Assembly: GCF_009720385.1 (NCBI RefSeq)
Contig: NZ_WARX01000001.1
Span: 1,240,001-1,304,000, forward strand
Direction: 5' to 3'
From: Catellatospora vulcania
GTDB lineage: Bacteria > Actinomycetota > Actinomycetes > Mycobacteriales > Micromonosporaceae
DNA length: 64,000 bases
This document shows positions 38,901 to 48,974 of the stretch, one piece after another; the first letter of the stretch is position 1; each line of letters starts with the position of its first letter. Position numbers and translations under genes: made by a program. Under the pieces are notes generated by a model, which was not told the origin of the DNA, searched no databases, and worked only from the letters and a program-made list of their open reading frames with translations.

Positions 38901-41900
38901 TTCAACCTGAGGCAGCGCCCCACCGGCGACGGCACGGCGTCCGGCATCGACGGCTCACTCGAATACGCGATCGACCTGTTCGACGACGACACCGCCCGCG
39001 TGCTCGTCGACCGGGTGCTGCGTGTCCTGCACAACGCGCTGTCGGCGCCCGGCGACCCGATCGGCGCCCTGGGGATCCTGGGTGCGCAGGAGCGGGAACT
39101 GCTACTGCACCGGTGGAACGACACCTCGCACACGGTTCCCGCCGACTGCCTGCCGGACCTGTTCGAAGCACAGGCGCGCGCCACCCCCGGGGCCGTCGCC
39201 GTCGTCCACGAAGGCGGGCAGCTGACCTTCGCCGAACTGAACGCGCAAGCCAACCGCCTCGCCCGGCATCTGGTGTCGCTCGGCGCCGGGCCCGAGCGTT
39301 TCGTGGCCGTGGCGCTGGCCCGGTCGTTCGACCTCGTCGTCGCGATACTCGCCGTGCTCAAGACAGGTGCGGGCTACGTCCCGATCGACCCGGAGTACCC
39401 GGCCGACCGGATCGCGTTGATGCTCGACGACGTCCGCCCGGAACTGCTCATCGCCACCCCCGCGGTCGCCGCACAGGCCGCACCCGGCGGTCCGCGTACG
39501 CTCGTCATCGGCGCTGATCGGAAATACGAGACGCTCGCCGACGACGACCTGGCCACGACGCGAGGGCTCGACGCCGCCCGGCTTCCCGCCTGCGTGATCT
39601 ACACGTCCGGCTCGACGGGCAGGCCCAAAGGCGTCGTCGTCGCGCACCGCGGCATCGTCAACCACATCTTCTGGCTCCAGGCTGAATACCGGCTCACCGG
39701 CGCGGACCGGATCCTGCAGAAGGCGCCGATCACGTTCGACGTCTCGGTATGGGAGCTGCTGCTGCCGCTCGTGACCGGCGCGACGATGGTGCTGGCCCGC
39801 CCCGGCGGCCACCGCGATCCCGCGTATCTCGTGGACCTGGTCCGCCGCGAGCACGTGACCACGGCCGAGTTCGTGCCTTCACTGCTGCGGATGTTCGTCG
39901 ACGAGCCGGGCGCGGCGCAGTGCACGTCGCTGCGCCAGCTGGTCAGCGGCGGTGAGGAACTGCCGCGGGACCTGCGCGACCGCGCCCTCGCCGTGCTCCC
40001 GGACGTGCACCTGCACAACACGTACGGGCCGACCGAGACCACGATCGGTGTGACGTCGGGCGAATGCGTTCGGGGCGGGGCGGGCGCACTCGTCCCGATC
40101 GGCCGGCCGAACTGGAACACCCGCCTGTTCGTGCTCGATGAGCGGTTGCGGCCGGTGCCGGTCGGGGTGGCCGGTGAGCTGTACATCGCCGGTGACGGGG
40201 TGGCCGCCGGCTACCTGGCCCGCCCGGAGCTGACCGCGGCGCGGTTCGTGGCGTGCCCGTTCGGTGCCGGTGAGCGGATGTACCGCACCGGGGACACGGT
40301 GCGGTGGACGCCGGACGGGCAGCTGGACTACCTGGGCCGGGCCGATGACCAGGTCAAGGTCCGCGGTTTCCGGATCGAGCTCGGCGAGATCGAAGCCGCA
40401 CTGGCCGGACACGAGTCGGTCGACCGGGCGGCGGTCGTCGTGCGCGAGGACCGGCCCGGGGACCGCCGCCTGGTCGCGTACGTCGTGTCAAGCGGGACGG
40501 CTGTCGACGCAGCAGGGCTACGCAGGTATGTCGCGGCCAGGCTGCCGGAGTACATGGTGCCTGCGGCGGTCGTCGTGCTCGACGGGCTTCCCCTCAACGC
40601 CAACGGCAAGCTCGACCGCAGAGCCCTGCCCGCGCCGCAGTACGCCGGTGGTGAGTCTGAGGGGCCGATGTCGGCGCGTGAGGAGATCCTGTGCGGTCTG
40701 TTCGCGCAGGTGCTGGGTGTCGGCCGGGTGGGTGTGCAGGACAGTTTCTTTGATCTGGGTGGTCATTCGCTGCTCGCGACGCGTCTGATCGCGCGGGTGC
40801 GGGCGGTGTTCGGGGTGGAGCTGGGGATCCGGGCGCTGTTCGAGTCGCCGACGGTGTCGGGGCTGTGCGGTGTGCTCGACGGCCTCGGCGCGGCCCGCCC
40901 CGCTCTTATCCCGGTGCCGCGCCCGGAGCGGTTGCCGTTGTCGTTCGCGCAGCAGCGGCTGTGGTTCGTGGACCAGCTCGAAGGCGGCAGCGCCGTCTAC
41001 AACGTGCCCATCGCGCTGCGGCTGCGCGGCGCACTGGACCGGGCTGCACTGCGAGCGGCGCTGAACGACGTGGTCGACCGGCACGAGGCGCTGCGCACCG
41101 TGTTCCCGGTCGTGGACGGGCAGCCGCGCCAGCACATCCTCGACGAAGGCACGGCCCCGGACTGGGAAGAGGCGCAGGTCGCCGAGGGCGAGCTGGCGGC
41201 GAGGTTGTCCGCCGCTGCTGAACACGTCTTCGACCTGTCATCCGAGCTGCCGGTACGGGCATGGTTGTTCGAACTCGGGCCCGACGAGAGCGTCCTGCTG
41301 ATCCTGATGCACCACATCGCCAGCGACGGCTGGTCGACTGGTCCGCTGCTCGGCGACCTGTCGCAGGCCTACGCGTCACGCCTGTCCGGCGGCGCTCCAG
41401 ACTGGTCTGCGCTGCCCGTGCAGTACCCCGACTACGCCCTCTGGCAGCGGGAACTACTCGGCGACGAATCGAATGGCAGCCTGGCCGGGGACCAGTTGCA
41501 GTATTGGCGCGGGGCGCTGGCGGACCTGCCCGAGGAGCTTGCCCTGCCCTATGACCGTGCGCGGCCCGCCGTGCCGTCGCACCGCGGCGGCGAGGCACGG
41601 TTCGAGATCAGCGTCGACCTGCACCGCAGGCTCCTGGACGTGGCCCGTGAGCACCAGGTCACGGTGTTCATGGTCGTGCAGGCCGCGCTGGCGGTGGCAC
41701 TGTCCCGGTCCGGTGCGGGCACCGACGTCCCGATCGGCACACAGGTGGCGGGCCGCCTCGACGAGGCAGTGCACGACCTGGCCGGATTCTTCGTCAACAC
41801 CCTCGTGCTGCGCACGGACCTGTCCGGCGACCCCACCTTCGCCGAACTGCTCAGCCGGGTACGCGAGACCGACCTGGCCGCATTCGCCCACCAGGACGTG

Positions 41901-43994
41901 CCGTTCGAACGCCTCGTCGAAGTCCTCAACCCCGCCCGCTCGACCGCCCGCCACCCGCTGTTCCAGATCACGCTGGCCGTCGACACCGAGACCGCAGACC
42001 AATGCGACCTGGAAGGAATCGAAGCGAGCGAGGAGGCGCTGCCAGCCGACGTCGCGAAATTCGACCTGACCCTGAACCTGAAGCAGCACCGGACCGGCGA
42101 CGGCACAGCGGCAGGTATCGACGGCTCACTCGAATACGCGATCGACCTCTTCGACCCCGGCACCGCCCAATCGCTGGCCCAGCGATTCCACATGATCCTG
42201 GAACAGGCGGTGGCCGACCCTCGACTGCGGGTCGCCGACATCGAAATCCTCGACCAGGACGAAAAGGACCGGGTACTCCGGCGGTGGAACGCCGCCTCGC
42301 GCGCGGTGCCCTTCGAGCCGTTGGCCGATGTGTTCGAGGCCCGGGTGCGGCGGTCGCCGGATGCGGTGGCGGTGGTGCACGAGGGCCGGGAGGTGACGTT
42401 CGCTCAGTTGAACGCGCGGGCGAACCGGCTGGCCCGGTATCTGGTGTCGGTGGGTGCGGGGCCGGGCCGGTTCGTGGCGGTGGTGCTGCCGCGGACCGTC
42501 GATGCGCTGGTCGCGGTGTTGGGTGTGGTGAAGGCGGGGGCGGCTTACGTTCCGGTGGATCCGCGCTGGCCGGCCGAGCGGGTGCGGCTGGTGCTCGCCG
42601 AGGTCGCACCGGTCGCCGTGCTGGACGACCCGGGCCTGTTCGGTCTGCTGGGCCGCTGGCCCGACGGCGATCTGGGTGTGCCGGTGGACGCAGACAGCCC
42701 TGCGTATGTGATCTACACGTCGGGCTCGACAGGCAGGCCGAAGGGCGTTCTCGTTTCGCAGGGCAACGTCGTCAACTTCCTGTCCTGGATCGCCGACGAG
42801 TTCCCAGCCGGTGACCTGTCCCGAGTGCTGGCCGCGACCTCGCTGAGCTTCGACGTCTCGGTGTTCGAAGTCTTCGGCACGTGGGCGTCGGGCGGGTGCG
42901 TCGAGCTGGCACGCGACGTACTGGCCCTGGGCGAGCTGCCCGCGACGTGGCCCGGGACGCTGGTCTCGGCGGTCCCGTCCGCGCTGAGCCAGGTACTGGC
43001 CGACGTGCCGGCCTTCGCATCGGTGCGCGTGGTGATGCTCGCCGGGGAGGCCCTGACACGCAACGTGCTGGACCGGGTCCGGGCCGTGTTCCCGTCGGCC
43101 CGGGTGATGAACATGTACGGGCCCACCGAAGCCGCACACGCCAGCGGCTGGCGTGCCGTCGGCGAAGGCGCCCCGCTGATCGGCTCGCCCATCGCCAACG
43201 CCCGCCTGTTCGTGCTCGATGAGCGGTTGCGGCCGGTGCCGGTCGGGGTGGCCGGTGAGCTGTACATCGCCGGAGCGGGCGTGGCCGCCGGCTACCTGGC
43301 CCGCCCGGAGCTGACCGCGGCGCGGTTCGTGGCGTGCCCGTTCGGTGCCGGTGAGCGGATGTACCGGACCGGGGACACGGTGCGCTGGACGCCGGACGGG
43401 CAGCTGGACTACCTGGGCCGGGCCGATGACCAGGTCAAGGTCCGCGGGTTCCGGATCGAACTCGGCGAGATCGAAGCCGCACTGGCCGGACACGAGTCGG
43501 TCGACCGGGCGGCGGTGGTCGTCCGCGAGGACCGGCCCGGAGACCGCCGTCTCGTCGGCTACGTCGTCGGAACGGCCGGGACCGCCGTCAACGCCGCGGC
43601 GCTGCGCCGGTATGCCGCGAGCCTGCTGCCCGAGTACATGGTGCCCTCGGCGGTCGTCGTGCTCGACCGGCTTCCCCTCAACGCCAACGGCAAGCTCGAC
43701 CGCAGAGCCCTGCCCGCACCGCAGTACACCGGCAATGAGACGACCAGCCCCACATCAGAGCTGCAAGCAGCACTCTGCGACCTGTTCGCCCAGGTCGTCG
43801 ACGCGCAGCACGTCGGGATCGACGACACCTTCTTCGACCTGGGAGGCCACTCCCTGCTCGCCGCCGTGCTCGTGGCGCGGATCGGTGAGCGCTTCGGCGT
43901 GCGGATCGGGCTGCGCGAATTCGTCGCCCAGCCGACGGTACGCGCGATCAACGAGCTCATCACCGCCCGCGCCGGCGCGCCTGCAGACGTCTGA
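32931..43994 (+). CDS. four-module nonribosomal peptide synthetase (A-PCP-C-A-PCP-C-A-PCP-C-A-PCP)
   Basis: The product has about 3,687 residues. Approximate domain nucleotides: A1 32970-34390, PCP1 34410-34620, C1 34650-36040, A2 36050-37480, PCP2 37490-37700, C2 37735-39130, A3 39150-40660, PCP3 40670-40880, C3 40910-42300, A4 42310-43730, PCP4 43745-43970. Each A domain has [16 protein letters not shown] and NGKLDR; each PCP has LGG(D/H)SLL; each C domain has HHIASDGWS. There is no epimerase, methyltransferase or thioesterase. Read by eye against GrsA, the first nine pocket residues are DVFSAALVY (A1), DVFVAGLVY (A2) and DVWEVGTIG (A3); A4 begins DVFSMAM. I cannot assign amino acids from these. 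It starts with A, so the first residue is loaded without acylation. AAGGAG sits 7 bases before GTG 32931; ATG 32916 overlaps that site. Confidence 0.96.
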   Translation: MYDVRNANSAASPESLADVFEARVRRSPDAVAVVHEGREVTFAQLNAQANRLARYLVSVGAGPGRFVAVVLPRTVDALVAVLGVVKAGAAYVPVDPRWPAERVRLVLAEVAPVAVLDDPGLFGRLDQWPDGDLGVSVDADSPAYVIYTSGSTGRPKGVLVSQGNVVNFLSWVVGEFRDGELSRVLASTSLGFDVSVFEVFGTWASGGSVELARDVLALGELPATWPGTLVSAVPSALSQVLADAPVFASVRVVALAGEALPRNVLERVRTVFPSARVVNLYGPTEATVYATGWRAVGESAPLIGSPVANARVFVLDERLRPVPVGVAGELYIAGAGVAAGYLARPELTAARFVACPFGAGERMYRTGDTVRWTPDGQLDYLGRADDQVKVRGFRIELGEIEAALAGHESVDRAAVVVREDRPGDRRLVGYVVGPAGTSVDAAGLRRYVATRLPEYMVPAAVVVLDGLPLNANGKLDRKALPAPVFEGSVDNGPVTPQQQTVLALFADVLGVEHVGLHDDFFDLGGDSLLATRLISRVRAALGVELGIRALFDSPTVSQLCGVLDGLGAARPALVAVPRPQRLPLSFAQQRLWFVDQFEERNAAYTEPFAWRLHGPVDRDALRAALGDVVDRHEALRTVFRVAGDEPHQEVLAVGAAPVLEVARVGEGDLAAALAAATGYVFDISAELPVRAWLFELGPGERVLLLLTHHIASDGWSLGLLTRDLAQAYAARRSDAAPDWSPLPVQYPDYALWQRELLGDESAGSLAGDQLRYWREALAGLPQELALPYDHVRPPTASYRGGDVRFDIGVDLHRRLANLAREHQSTVFMVVHATLAALLSKAGGGADIPLGTPVAGRSDEAVHDLVGFFVNTLVLRTDLSGDPTFAELLGRVREADLAAFAHQDVPFERLVEVLNPVRSTARHPLFQVMLAFDGGEDLREWQLPGTRAQAEPLPAGAAKFDLLWNFEQRHGADGEPLGIGVRLDYALDVFAEPTVLSLATWFTRLLEQVVEHADARLADLVLLSETERQQIVDDWSGTARTVSFAPLAALFEAQVRQSPDAVALLHDRQELTFAELNARANRLARHLVALGAGPGRFVALAMPRTVDLLVALLGVVKSGAGYVPVDPRWPAERVRLVLDEARPVVVLDDLASVEGWAQRSGEDLAVPVDADSPVVAIYTSGSTGRPKGVVVTQGGVVNLLSWARSEFTAGEMSRVLASTSLSFDVSVFEVFGTWISGGCIELAPDVLVLGELPATWPGTLVVAVPSALGQVLADAPVFASVQVVALGGEAVPAGMLERVGAVFPSARVVNLYGPTETTVYATAWWADGGPPLIGSPVTNTRVYVLDERLRPVPAGVAGELYIAGAGVSAGYLGRPELTAARFVACPFGAGERMYRTGDTVRWTADGQLDYLGRADDQVKVRGFRIELGEVEAALADYGPVEQTAVIVREDQPGDRRLVAYVVGSGGTAVDTAALRRHAATRLPEYMVPSAVVVLDGLPLNANGKLDRRALPAPQFAGGESEGPMSAREEILCGLFAQVLGVGRVGVQDSFFDLGGHSLLATRLIARVRAVFGVELGIRALFESPTVSGLCGVLDGLGAARPALVPVPRPERLPLSFAQQRLWFVDQLEGGSAVYNVPLALRLRGPVDRGALRAALGDVVDRHEVLRTVLPVEDGQPYQQVLDVGVKPVLTEVGVTEGELAAGLAAAAGHVFDLSAEVPVRAWLFVLGPDECVLLLLTHHIASDGWSWGPLLRDLSQAYASRLAGSVADRPPLAVQYADYTLWQRDLLGDESAGTLAGDQVEFWRGALAGLPEELALPYDRARPAVPSHRGGEVRFEISVDLHRRLLDVAREHQVTVFMVVQAALAVALSRSGAGTDIPIGTPVAGRLDEAVHDLVGFFVNTLVLRTDLSGDPTFAELLGRVREADLAAFAHQDVPFERLVEVLNPARSTARHPLFQIMLAVDTETTGQCDLTGVEASEERLAADVAKFDLVFNLRQRPTGDGTASGIDGSLEYAIDLFDDDTARVLVDRVLRVLHNALSAPGDPIGALGILGAQERELLLHRWNDTSHTVPADCLPDLFEAQARATPGAVAVVHEGGQLTFAELNAQANRLARHLVSLGAGPERFVAVALARSFDLVVAILAVLKTGAGYVPIDPEYPADRIALMLDDVRPELLIATPAVAAQAAPGGPRTLVIGADRKYETLADDDLATTRGLDAARLPACVIYTSGSTGRPKGVVVAHRGIVNHIFWLQAEYRLTGADRILQKAPITFDVSVWELLLPLVTGATMVLARPGGHRDPAYLVDLVRREHVTTAEFVPSLLRMFVDEPGAAQCTSLRQLVSGGEELPRDLRDRALAVLPDVHLHNTYGPTETTIGVTSGECVRGGAGALVPIGRPNWNTRLFVLDERLRPVPVGVAGELYIAGDGVAAGYLARPELTAARFVACPFGAGERMYRTGDTVRWTPDGQLDYLGRADDQVKVRGFRIELGEIEAALAGHESVDRAAVVVREDRPGDRRLVAYVVSSGTAVDAAGLRRYVAARLPEYMVPAAVVVLDGLPLNANGKLDRRALPAPQYAGGESEGPMSAREEILCGLFAQVLGVGRVGVQDSFFDLGGHSLLATRLIARVRAVFGVELGIRALFESPTVSGLCGVLDGLGAARPALIPVPRPERLPLSFAQQRLWFVDQLEGGSAVYNVPIALRLRGALDRAALRAALNDVVDRHEALRTVFPVVDGQPRQHILDEGTAPDWEEAQVAEGELAARLSAAAEHVFDLSSELPVRAWLFELGPDESVLLILMHHIASDGWSTGPLLGDLSQAYASRLSGGAPDWSALPVQYPDYALWQRELLGDESNGSLAGDQLQYWRGALADLPEELALPYDRARPAVPSHRGGEARFEISVDLHRRLLDVAREHQVTVFMVVQAALAVALSRSGAGTDVPIGTQVAGRLDEAVHDLAGFFVNTLVLRTDLSGDPTFAELLSRVRETDLAAFAHQDVPFERLVEVLNPARSTARHPLFQITLAVDTETADQCDLEGIEASEEALPADVAKFDLTLNLKQHRTGDGTAAGIDGSLEYAIDLFDPGTAQSLAQRFHMILEQAVADPRLRVADIEILDQDEKDRVLRRWNAASRAVPFEPLADVFEARVRRSPDAVAVVHEGREVTFAQLNARANRLARYLVSVGAGPGRFVAVVLPRTVDALVAVLGVVKAGAAYVPVDPRWPAERVRLVLAEVAPVAVLDDPGLFGLLGRWPDGDLGVPVDADSPAYVIYTSGSTGRPKGVLVSQGNVVNFLSWIADEFPAGDLSRVLAATSLSFDVSVFEVFGTWASGGCVELARDVLALGELPATWPGTLVSAVPSALSQVLADVPAFASVRVVMLAGEALTRNVLDRVRAVFPSARVMNMYGPTEAAHASGWRAVGEGAPLIGSPIANARLFVLDERLRPVPVGVAGELYIAGAGVAAGYLARPELTAARFVACPFGAGERMYRTGDTVRWTPDGQLDYLGRADDQVKVRGFRIELGEIEAALAGHESVDRAAVVVREDRPGDRRLVGYVVGTAGTAVNAAALRRYAASLLPEYMVPSAVVVLDRLPLNANGKLDRRALPAPQYTGNETTSPTSELQAALCDLFAQVVDAQHVGIDDTFFDLGGHSLLAAVLVARIGERFGVRIGLREFVAQPTVRAINELITARAGAPADV
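32976..33278 (+). repeat. A1 N-terminal coding block nearly identical to A4 block at 42320-42622
   Basis: The first ~300 bp of the A1 and A4 adenylation domains differ at only a few bases: AACGCACAAGCG versus AACGCGCGGGCG, CCGCGGTGG versus CCGCGCTGG, and one base near the end. Similarity continues more loosely through the pocket region. This fits module duplication or gene conversion. Confidence 0.8.
37488..37723 (+). repeat. 236-bp block in PCP2 identical to 40659-40894 in PCP3
   Basis: I compared the two blocks base by base and found no difference over 236 bp at an offset of 3,171 bases. They cover the end of the A-PCP linker, the whole carrier domain and the PCP-C linker. Codon use here (e.g. 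GATCTGGGTGGTCATTCG) is less C-biased than in the flanks, so the block may have come from elsewhere and been copied. Confidence 0.85.
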
Positions 43995-44010
43995 AAGGGA
44001 TGGACACACC

Positions 44011-44997
44011 ATGCTCACCGTCTACACGTCGTTTCCGACGGACCCCGATGTGCCCCCGGAGGAGTACCGGCGCACACTGCTGGACAAGTGCCGGTGGATC
44101 GAGCAGGCGGGCTGCCGGGGCGTGCTCGTGCACACCGACAACCGCAGCGTCGACCCGTGGTCTGCCGCCCAGTTCCTGCTGGAGAACACCGAACGCCTGG
44201 TGCCGCTGATCGCGGTCAATCCCGTGTACACGCACCCGTTCGCTGCCGCGCGTGCGATCAGCACGATCGGCTACCTGTACCACCGCCAGGTCGACCTGAA
44301 CCTGGTCAGCGGCGGTTTCCCCAGCCATCTGCGCGAACTCGGCTGCGGCATCGACCACGACGAACGCTACGACCGGATCACCGAGTACTCCCAGATCGTC
44401 ACCCGCCTGCTGTCCGACGAGGGGACGGTTTCGCACGCGGGCAAGCACTACACCGTCAAGGGCGCGAAGCTCGGCATGCCGTTCGACGCGGAGCTCATGC
44501 CGCGAATCTACGTCTCCGGCGGATCCGAGGCGAGCCTGGAGGCCAGGCGGCAACTGGGCGCAGGCTGGCTGACCTACCCGCGGCTGCTGGGCCGCTACGG
44601 CGACAGCGGCGTGTTCAAGGGCGGTGGGATCCGCTTCGGGATCATCGCCCGTCCGACGTCGGAACAGGCCTGGTCGCTCGCGCACGCCAGGTTCCCCCAC
44701 GACGAGGGCGGCGAGGCGCTGCACGACTGGGTTGCGCAACAGGCCGAATCGCGGTGGCACCGCAACCTCGCCGACGACGTGCGGCGGTCCGGGGTCCTCG
44801 ACCAGGTCTACTGGCTGTACCCGTTCCGCGCCTACCACACCTTCTGCCCGTACCTCGTCGGTGACTATGCCGAGGTCGCCGCCGCCCTCGCCGAGTACTT
44901 CAACGTGGGCGTGAACACCATCATCCTCAACACTCCCGAGGATGCCGAGGACCTGGAGCACATTCTTGTCGCTCTCCGGCTGGCGAGTGCCTCATAA
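44011..44997 (+). CDS. SsuD-like FMN-dependent (luciferase-fold) monooxygenase
   Basis: The 328-residue product belongs to the bacterial luciferase-like superfamily. It resembles alkanesulfonate monooxygenase SsuD in VDLNLVSGGF and CGIDHDERYDRITEYSQIV, and in the barrel-wide order of strands. Such enzymes use reduced FMN and oxygen supplied by a separate reductase, which is not seen nearby. In NRPS clusters members hydroxylate carbon or nitrogen or cleave C-S bonds. GAAAGGGA lies 10 bases before ATG 44011. The gene starts 16 bp after the NRPS stop and is probably the last gene of the operon, so oxidative tailoring of the peptide or a precursor is likely. The exact reaction is unknown. Confidence 0.85.
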   Translation: MLTVYTSFPTDPDVPPEEYRRTLLDKCRWIEQAGCRGVLVHTDNRSVDPWSAAQFLLENTERLVPLIAVNPVYTHPFAAARAISTIGYLYHRQVDLNLVSGGFPSHLRELGCGIDHDERYDRITEYSQIVTRLLSDEGTVSHAGKHYTVKGAKLGMPFDAELMPRIYVSGGSEASLEARRQLGAGWLTYPRLLGRYGDSGVFKGGGIRFGIIARPTSEQAWSLAHARFPHDEGGEALHDWVAQQAESRWHRNLADDVRRSGVLDQVYWLYPFRAYHTFCPYLVGDYAEVAAALAEYFNVGVNTIILNTPEDAEDLEHILVALRLASAS

Positions 44998-45076
44998 GCG
45001 GTGTCAGCGCAATGGGCCGTGTTTCCTGAGGTGCGCTGTGTGGGTCAGGTCGATTCGGGATCGCGATGATCTTCAT

Positions 45077-45206
45077 GTGGCGCGTGGTGACCTGACGGAT
45101 GAGCAGTGGCGGGTGCTGGAGCGACTGCACCGGAGACCGCGGGCCGGGGTCGGCCCACCGCGTGGTCGAGGCGGTTGTCGATGTGGCGGCGTTAAACTCG
45201 CCGGCC
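45077..45206 (+). pseudogene. IS5-family transposase N-terminal fragment
   Basis: From GTG 45077 the plus strand reads VARGDLTDEQWRVLERLHRR, the typical opening of IS5-group (DUF4096) transposases found across actinomycetes. After about 20 residues the similarity is lost (RPRAGVGPPRGRGGCRCGG) and no transposase core remains. The preceding ~75 bases also look like non-host sequence. I see no terminal inverted repeats. It marks an old insertion at the 3' edge of the NRPS operon. Confidence 0.6.
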
Positions 45207-45764
45207 ATGGGACTTCTCACCTTCAGCCTCAACCTCACCCTGGACGGTTGCGTCGACCACCAGGAGGGGATCGCCGACGACGAGACGCACGCCTTCTTCA
45301 CCCGTCTCATGGACGAGGGCGGGGCCATGCTGTGGGGTCGCGTCACCTACGAGATGATGGAGAGCTACTGGCCGGCCGTCGCCCGCGGCGACGAGCAGGC
45401 GCCGCCGGCCATCCGCGAGTGGGCAGTCAAGCTGGAGGCCAAACCCAAGTACGTGGTGTCCTCGACGCGCAACGACTTCCCGTGGACCAACAGCCACCAC
45501 CTCGCCGGCGAGCTGCGCGAGGGCGTGCAGAAGCTCAAGGACGCGACCCCGGCCGGGGTCCTCCTCGGAAGCGGCAAGCTCGCGAACGAGCTCGACCGGC
45601 TGGACCTGATCGACGAGTACAAGCTGCTCGTCCATCCCCGGATCGCCGGCCACGGCCCGACGCTGTACCAGGGCGGGCTGCCCGCCACGCGCCGGCTCGA
45701 GCTGCTCTCGGCGGAGCCGCTCCGCAACGGCGCGGTGGCCATGCACTACCGCCGCGCGCACTGA
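45207..45764 (+). CDS. dihydrofolate reductase / RibD C-terminal family protein
   Basis: The 185-residue product matches the RibD_C/DHFR-like family: LTFSLNLTLDGCVDHQEG at the N-terminus, LWGRVTYEMM, KYVVSSTRNDFPW, and GVLLGSGKLANELDRLDLID followed by PRIAGHGPTLYQGG. This fold binds NADPH and reduces small heterocyclic or carbonyl substrates, but most members are uncharacterised. I see no ribosome site before ATG 45207, and it follows directly on the transposase remnant, so it may be leaderless or use a promoter within that remnant. A terminator hairpin lies 15 bases after the stop. A link to the NRPS is possible but not supported. Confidence 0.8.
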   Translation: MGLLTFSLNLTLDGCVDHQEGIADDETHAFFTRLMDEGGAMLWGRVTYEMMESYWPAVARGDEQAPPAIREWAVKLEAKPKYVVSSTRNDFPWTNSHHLAGELREGVQKLKDATPAGVLLGSGKLANELDRLDLIDEYKLLVHPRIAGHGPTLYQGGLPATRRLELLSAEPLRNGAVAMHYRRAH

Positions 45765-45778
45765 ATCACGGGAGTCCA

Positions 45779-45802
45779 GCGCTGCCGGGTCACCGGCAGC
45801 GC
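45779..45802 (+). terminator. terminator after the RibD-like gene
   Basis: A 10-bp perfect GC-rich inverted repeat (45779-45788 with 45793-45802) with a GTCA loop lies 14 bases after the stop codon. The following ~160 bases to 45966 show no gene. Confidence 0.65.
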
Positions 45803-45966
45803 GGCGTCCTCCCGCGCTCGCCGTGCAGCGCCGAACGACTCCGCGAAGGCGATAAAAACGGTCTAATACGGCAGCGGCACTTAGCTTCGTCCAAGCAGTT
45901 CCCTGCCGCTAGCTCTGATCACTTCCGTCGGGCAAGGCCCGTGACCTCAGAGTCTGGCCGCCTTGT

Positions 45967-46659
45967 TCAGACCAGCCAACGCCACGCCTGCGGTCCGTCG
46001 AGTGGTAAGTATCCGGCTGGGATGCGGTGTTGGACGAGGATTTCATCGTCGACCCACCAGGTCATGTGGTAGCCGCATGCCTGCTCAATCTGGCGGAGGC
46101 CGGGCCTCGCGACGAGTAGCTCGGCCAGTTGCGCGTCGTTCAGTGGTGGGCCGGCTGACGGGCGTGAACGTGCCCAATCCAGTAGCGCCTCCGCCTCGAT
46201 GAACGCCTCCAGCGAGGGGAACGCTGGTTCGTCGGTCTCGAACATGCCGAACAGCAGCGTGCCGTCCGGGCGTAGCTCGCCGCCGAAGACGCCGTCTGGT
46301 GGCGACGGCAGCACCGCGTACGGAAATTGGATAGGAATGTCAGGCTCATCAATGTCGAAGATCGGCTCGAACTGCACCGGCATCCGGAATGTTGGGCTTA
46401 CATAGGCCAGGCCGGACCAGCGATCCTGGACGGCGCGGAGGGCTGCCAACGCCTCTTCGTCCACGCCGCCGAGGAACTCACGCATCATCGCCCGGCAGGT
46501 TTCGTCATCGGGGCCGTGGCCGACCGGCTCCCGCGTGGCGTTGGCGGCCAGGAACGCACGAGCCCGCTCGCTCAGCCCGCTCGGGGCATCGAGTACATGC
46601 ACCGCTGCCACGCTATCGAGATGGTGGCGCCGACGCGCCACCGCCCTTCGAATCTCCAA
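45967..46659 (-). CDS. hypothetical protein, possibly SUKH-like
   Basis: The product has about 230 residues and is acidic and aromatic-rich (FEPIFDIDEPDIPIQFPYAV; GYHMTWWVDDEILVQHRIPA; DGPQAWRWLV). The pattern of single Trp/Phe residues in a mixed alpha/beta sequence is like SMI1/KNR4 proteins, but I cannot place the family motif. The frame opens at a TTG (46659) with no clear ribosome site, so the true start may be one of the downstream GTG codons. It is the last of four minus-strand genes at 45.9-49.5 kb, at least one of which is a SUKH protein. Confidence 0.6.
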   Translation of the reverse strand: MEIRRAVARRRHHLDSVAAVHVLDAPSGLSERARAFLAANATREPVGHGPDDETCRAMMREFLGGVDEEALAALRAVQDRWSGLAYVSPTFRMPVQFEPIFDIDEPDIPIQFPYAVLPSPPDGVFGGELRPDGTLLFGMFETDEPAFPSLEAFIEAEALLDWARSRPSAGPPLNDAQLAELLVARPGLRQIEQACGYHMTWWVDDEILVQHRIPAGYLPLDGPQAWRWLV

Positions 46660-46742
46660 GTAGCGGACCTGTCGCGTCCGAAGGCAGCGACAGCCAACCG
46701 GCAGCCGCTCCCAGCTAGATCAAGTCAAGTGCCGCTGCCGTA

Positions 46743-48005
46743 CTAACGGGCGTCGCGCTGACGGCGGGCGCGCTCGAACTCGGCGACATCCGACATCCAG
46801 GGACCGTGCTGTTCGAGTGCGGCGCAGCCGCCGCGGACGAAGGCGCTCACCAGGTTCCGGTACCCGCCGATCCCGTCGACCAGGCTGTACTCGACCCGGT
46901 ACTGCGGCTCCGACCCGGCTTGCCCGGGTCGGACCGTCGTGATCCGGGCGATGGAGTCCGCGTAGAAGTGCAGCTGGATCCCCTCGCCCATCTCCTCGTC
47001 CTCGATGGTGAACACTTCGTTGTCCCCGGCGGAGCGATCGGCGACGAACTCCCAGAACTCGGCGGAGGCAGTGCGGGGACCGCCCCGCAGCCACTTCTGC
47101 TCGCCGCCCTTGTCATCGGTGAACGACAGGGCCGTCTTGCGCGCACTCTCACCGAGGTCGGCGTGGTCGCCGGCAGCCTCTTCGTCGTCCACCTCGGGTG
47201 CGTTCCGGGAGCGGTCCGCGGCCTCGGAGCACAGCAGGAAGCTCACCGTGCGCACCGCGTCATCGGCCAGTTCGGGGTAAACGCGGCGCACGGCCGCGTC
47301 GACCGTCGCCGCCATCCGGTCCCAGTCGCGCTTGTCCGTGGCCCTTTTTCCCCGCCGCGGATCGAGGCCGATCCGCATCCCGTCACACGCCTGCTCCGCG
47401 GTGGCGATCACGCGCATGACCTGGGGCAGCAGCGCGGGGTCGACGGCATCGGGCGTCCGCCTCGGCACCGTCGCGCCATGCAGATACTGGCCCGTGAACC
47501 TCATAATCGCAGCGTCGAGTGCCCCCAGGACCACTCCGCGCTCGGCGCGACGGCGGTTCGCTTGATACTCCTGGGCACGCTTCCCGTTCGACCCTTCCGT
47601 CGGTGCACGCATCGCCGCGCAGATCTGACCGCGCTCCAGCAGATCGATGTCGGCACCATGGGCGACAAGCCGGCTCCGGTCCCACCGGATGCGCCCGAAG
47701 AGCGCGTCGACGTCCGCGGGCGGGGAGAGCAGGACCGGGTCCAGGAGCGCGACGGCAGCGTTCTCGTCGAGCCGGCCCCGGGTTCCGGCGGCCTCGCACA
47801 GCGGAAGGACCGCGCTCCACAACAGCAGGTGTCTGGCCAGATCCTCCCGGATCACCGCAAGATGGGCTTCCCCGATCGGGAACGTGAACGTGCGAGGCTC
47901 ATGGTTGGCGTCGGCCCCGGCGGCGAGCATCAGCTTCAGCTCGCCGTCCTCGCGGATCACGTTCGGCATCCAGCCGCTGCGGCGTGTGAAAACGATGTCC
48001 GTCAT
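46743..48005 (-). CDS. hypothetical protein
   Basis: The 420-residue product starts MTDIVFTRRSGWMPNVIRED. It has a helical N-terminal half that includes a basic patch (GKRAQEYQANRRRAERG), a charged Asp/Glu linker around residues 265-290, and a C-terminal mixed region (FTIEDEEMGEGIQLHFYADS; YRVEYSLVDGIGGYRNLVS). I cannot name a family with confidence. No signal peptide or membrane segment is seen, so it is probably cytosolic. ATG 48005 is the first start of a long frame with good actinobacterial codon bias. Its tandem position with SUKH-type genes suggests a shared accessory region. Confidence 0.7.
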   Translation of the reverse strand: MTDIVFTRRSGWMPNVIREDGELKLMLAAGADANHEPRTFTFPIGEAHLAVIREDLARHLLLWSAVLPLCEAAGTRGRLDENAAVALLDPVLLSPPADVDALFGRIRWDRSRLVAHGADIDLLERGQICAAMRAPTEGSNGKRAQEYQANRRRAERGVVLGALDAAIMRFTGQYLHGATVPRRTPDAVDPALLPQVMRVIATAEQACDGMRIGLDPRRGKRATDKRDWDRMAATVDAAVRRVYPELADDAVRTVSFLLCSEAADRSRNAPEVDDEEAAGDHADLGESARKTALSFTDDKGGEQKWLRGGPRTASAEFWEFVADRSAGDNEVFTIEDEEMGEGIQLHFYADSIARITTVRPGQAGSEPQYRVEYSLVDGIGGYRNLVSAFVRGGCAALEQHGPWMSDVAEFERARRQRDAR

Positions 48006-48099
48006 AGCTCAGGCTTCCCCAGCGCGGCACCGGCTGGACAGGGTCGCGTCGGGTCCACGCCGTGAACCACGGCGATGCAGCCCACCCCGCATCGTGTGT

Positions 48100-48753
48100 T
48101 CACGACCACCGGGCACATTCGGCGGCGAGGCGTGGGTCGGTGCGCACCCAGACTTCGCCCCCGGCGGCCCCGGCCGGGGCGTCGACTCGTTCGAGACCGA
48201 GGAATTCGATCAACTGGAGCAGTGCGGCTCGTTCGGCTCGGTCATCGTCGACATCATGCGAGTCGAAGAAGACGTAGTACTGGTCGCTCGGGTCGACGCA
48301 GCCCGAATCTGCCCAGATCCGAGCGACTTCTCCGATCGCCGCCGCTTCCGTCGTGATCGTGGCGGCGCGGGCGGCGCCGCGGGTCTCCGGTGACGCGTCG
48401 AGGTCGGCGAGGTCGGCGAACCACTGGCCGAAGCGGTCGAGGCCGGCATAGCCGTTCTCGAAGAACAGCATCGCGCTCGGAAGGTAGCGATTGACCCGGT
48501 CGACCTGGAGGTATTCCGACCGGGGTCGGTCCGCATCCTTGCTCCGGGAGATCACACCCAGCCGGGGCATGAGCACCAGACTCTGCCTCGCCGGCTCATC
48601 CCTGATGGTGTAGGTGTCAGACTCGCGAACCCGGAAGAACGCAGAGAACGCCAGGTAGGCCTCCTGAGCGTCACCCACGGAGACTTGTTGATCGTCGCCG
48701 TCACCGACAGCGAAGACGAACTGCTTCGGTCCGGGACTGTAGGGGCGGGCCAT
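48100..48753 (-). CDS. hypothetical protein
   Basis: The 217-residue cytosolic-looking protein begins MARPYSPGPKQFVFAVGDGD and has a beta-rich first half (LVLMPRLGVISRSKD) and a helical second half with an acidic stretch (DSHDVDDDRAERAALL). No family is recognised. ATG 48753 is preceded by GAAGGAC about 7 bases upstream, and an upstream in-frame ATG at 48969 lies in non-coding-looking Arg/Pro-rich sequence. It is part of the four-gene minus-strand block at 45.9-49.5 kb. Confidence 0.7.
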   Translation of the reverse strand: MARPYSPGPKQFVFAVGDGDDQQVSVGDAQEAYLAFSAFFRVRESDTYTIRDEPARQSLVLMPRLGVISRSKDADRPRSEYLQVDRVNRYLPSAMLFFENGYAGLDRFGQWFADLADLDASPETRGAARAATITTEAAAIGEVARIWADSGCVDPSDQYYVFFDSHDVDDDRAERAALLQLIEFLGLERVDAPAGAAGGEVWVRTDPRLAAECARWS

Positions 48754-48974
48754 GTGCGTCCTTCGTTCACGTGTGACAGGCCCACCAGTGTAGTGGATCA
48801 GGGCGGACGTGCCCGCGGCCCTGATCATGGGCGTGCTGTGCGCCGGCCCTGCGCGAGCGGCCGGCCGCCCGCGAGCCCTGAACCGGAGCCGGCCCGGAAG
48901 CGGACTCGCGCATGGCCGCCGGCTCACGTGACCGGCAGCGGTCGGGCCGGTCACGGCCGCCCGCGACATGGGGA

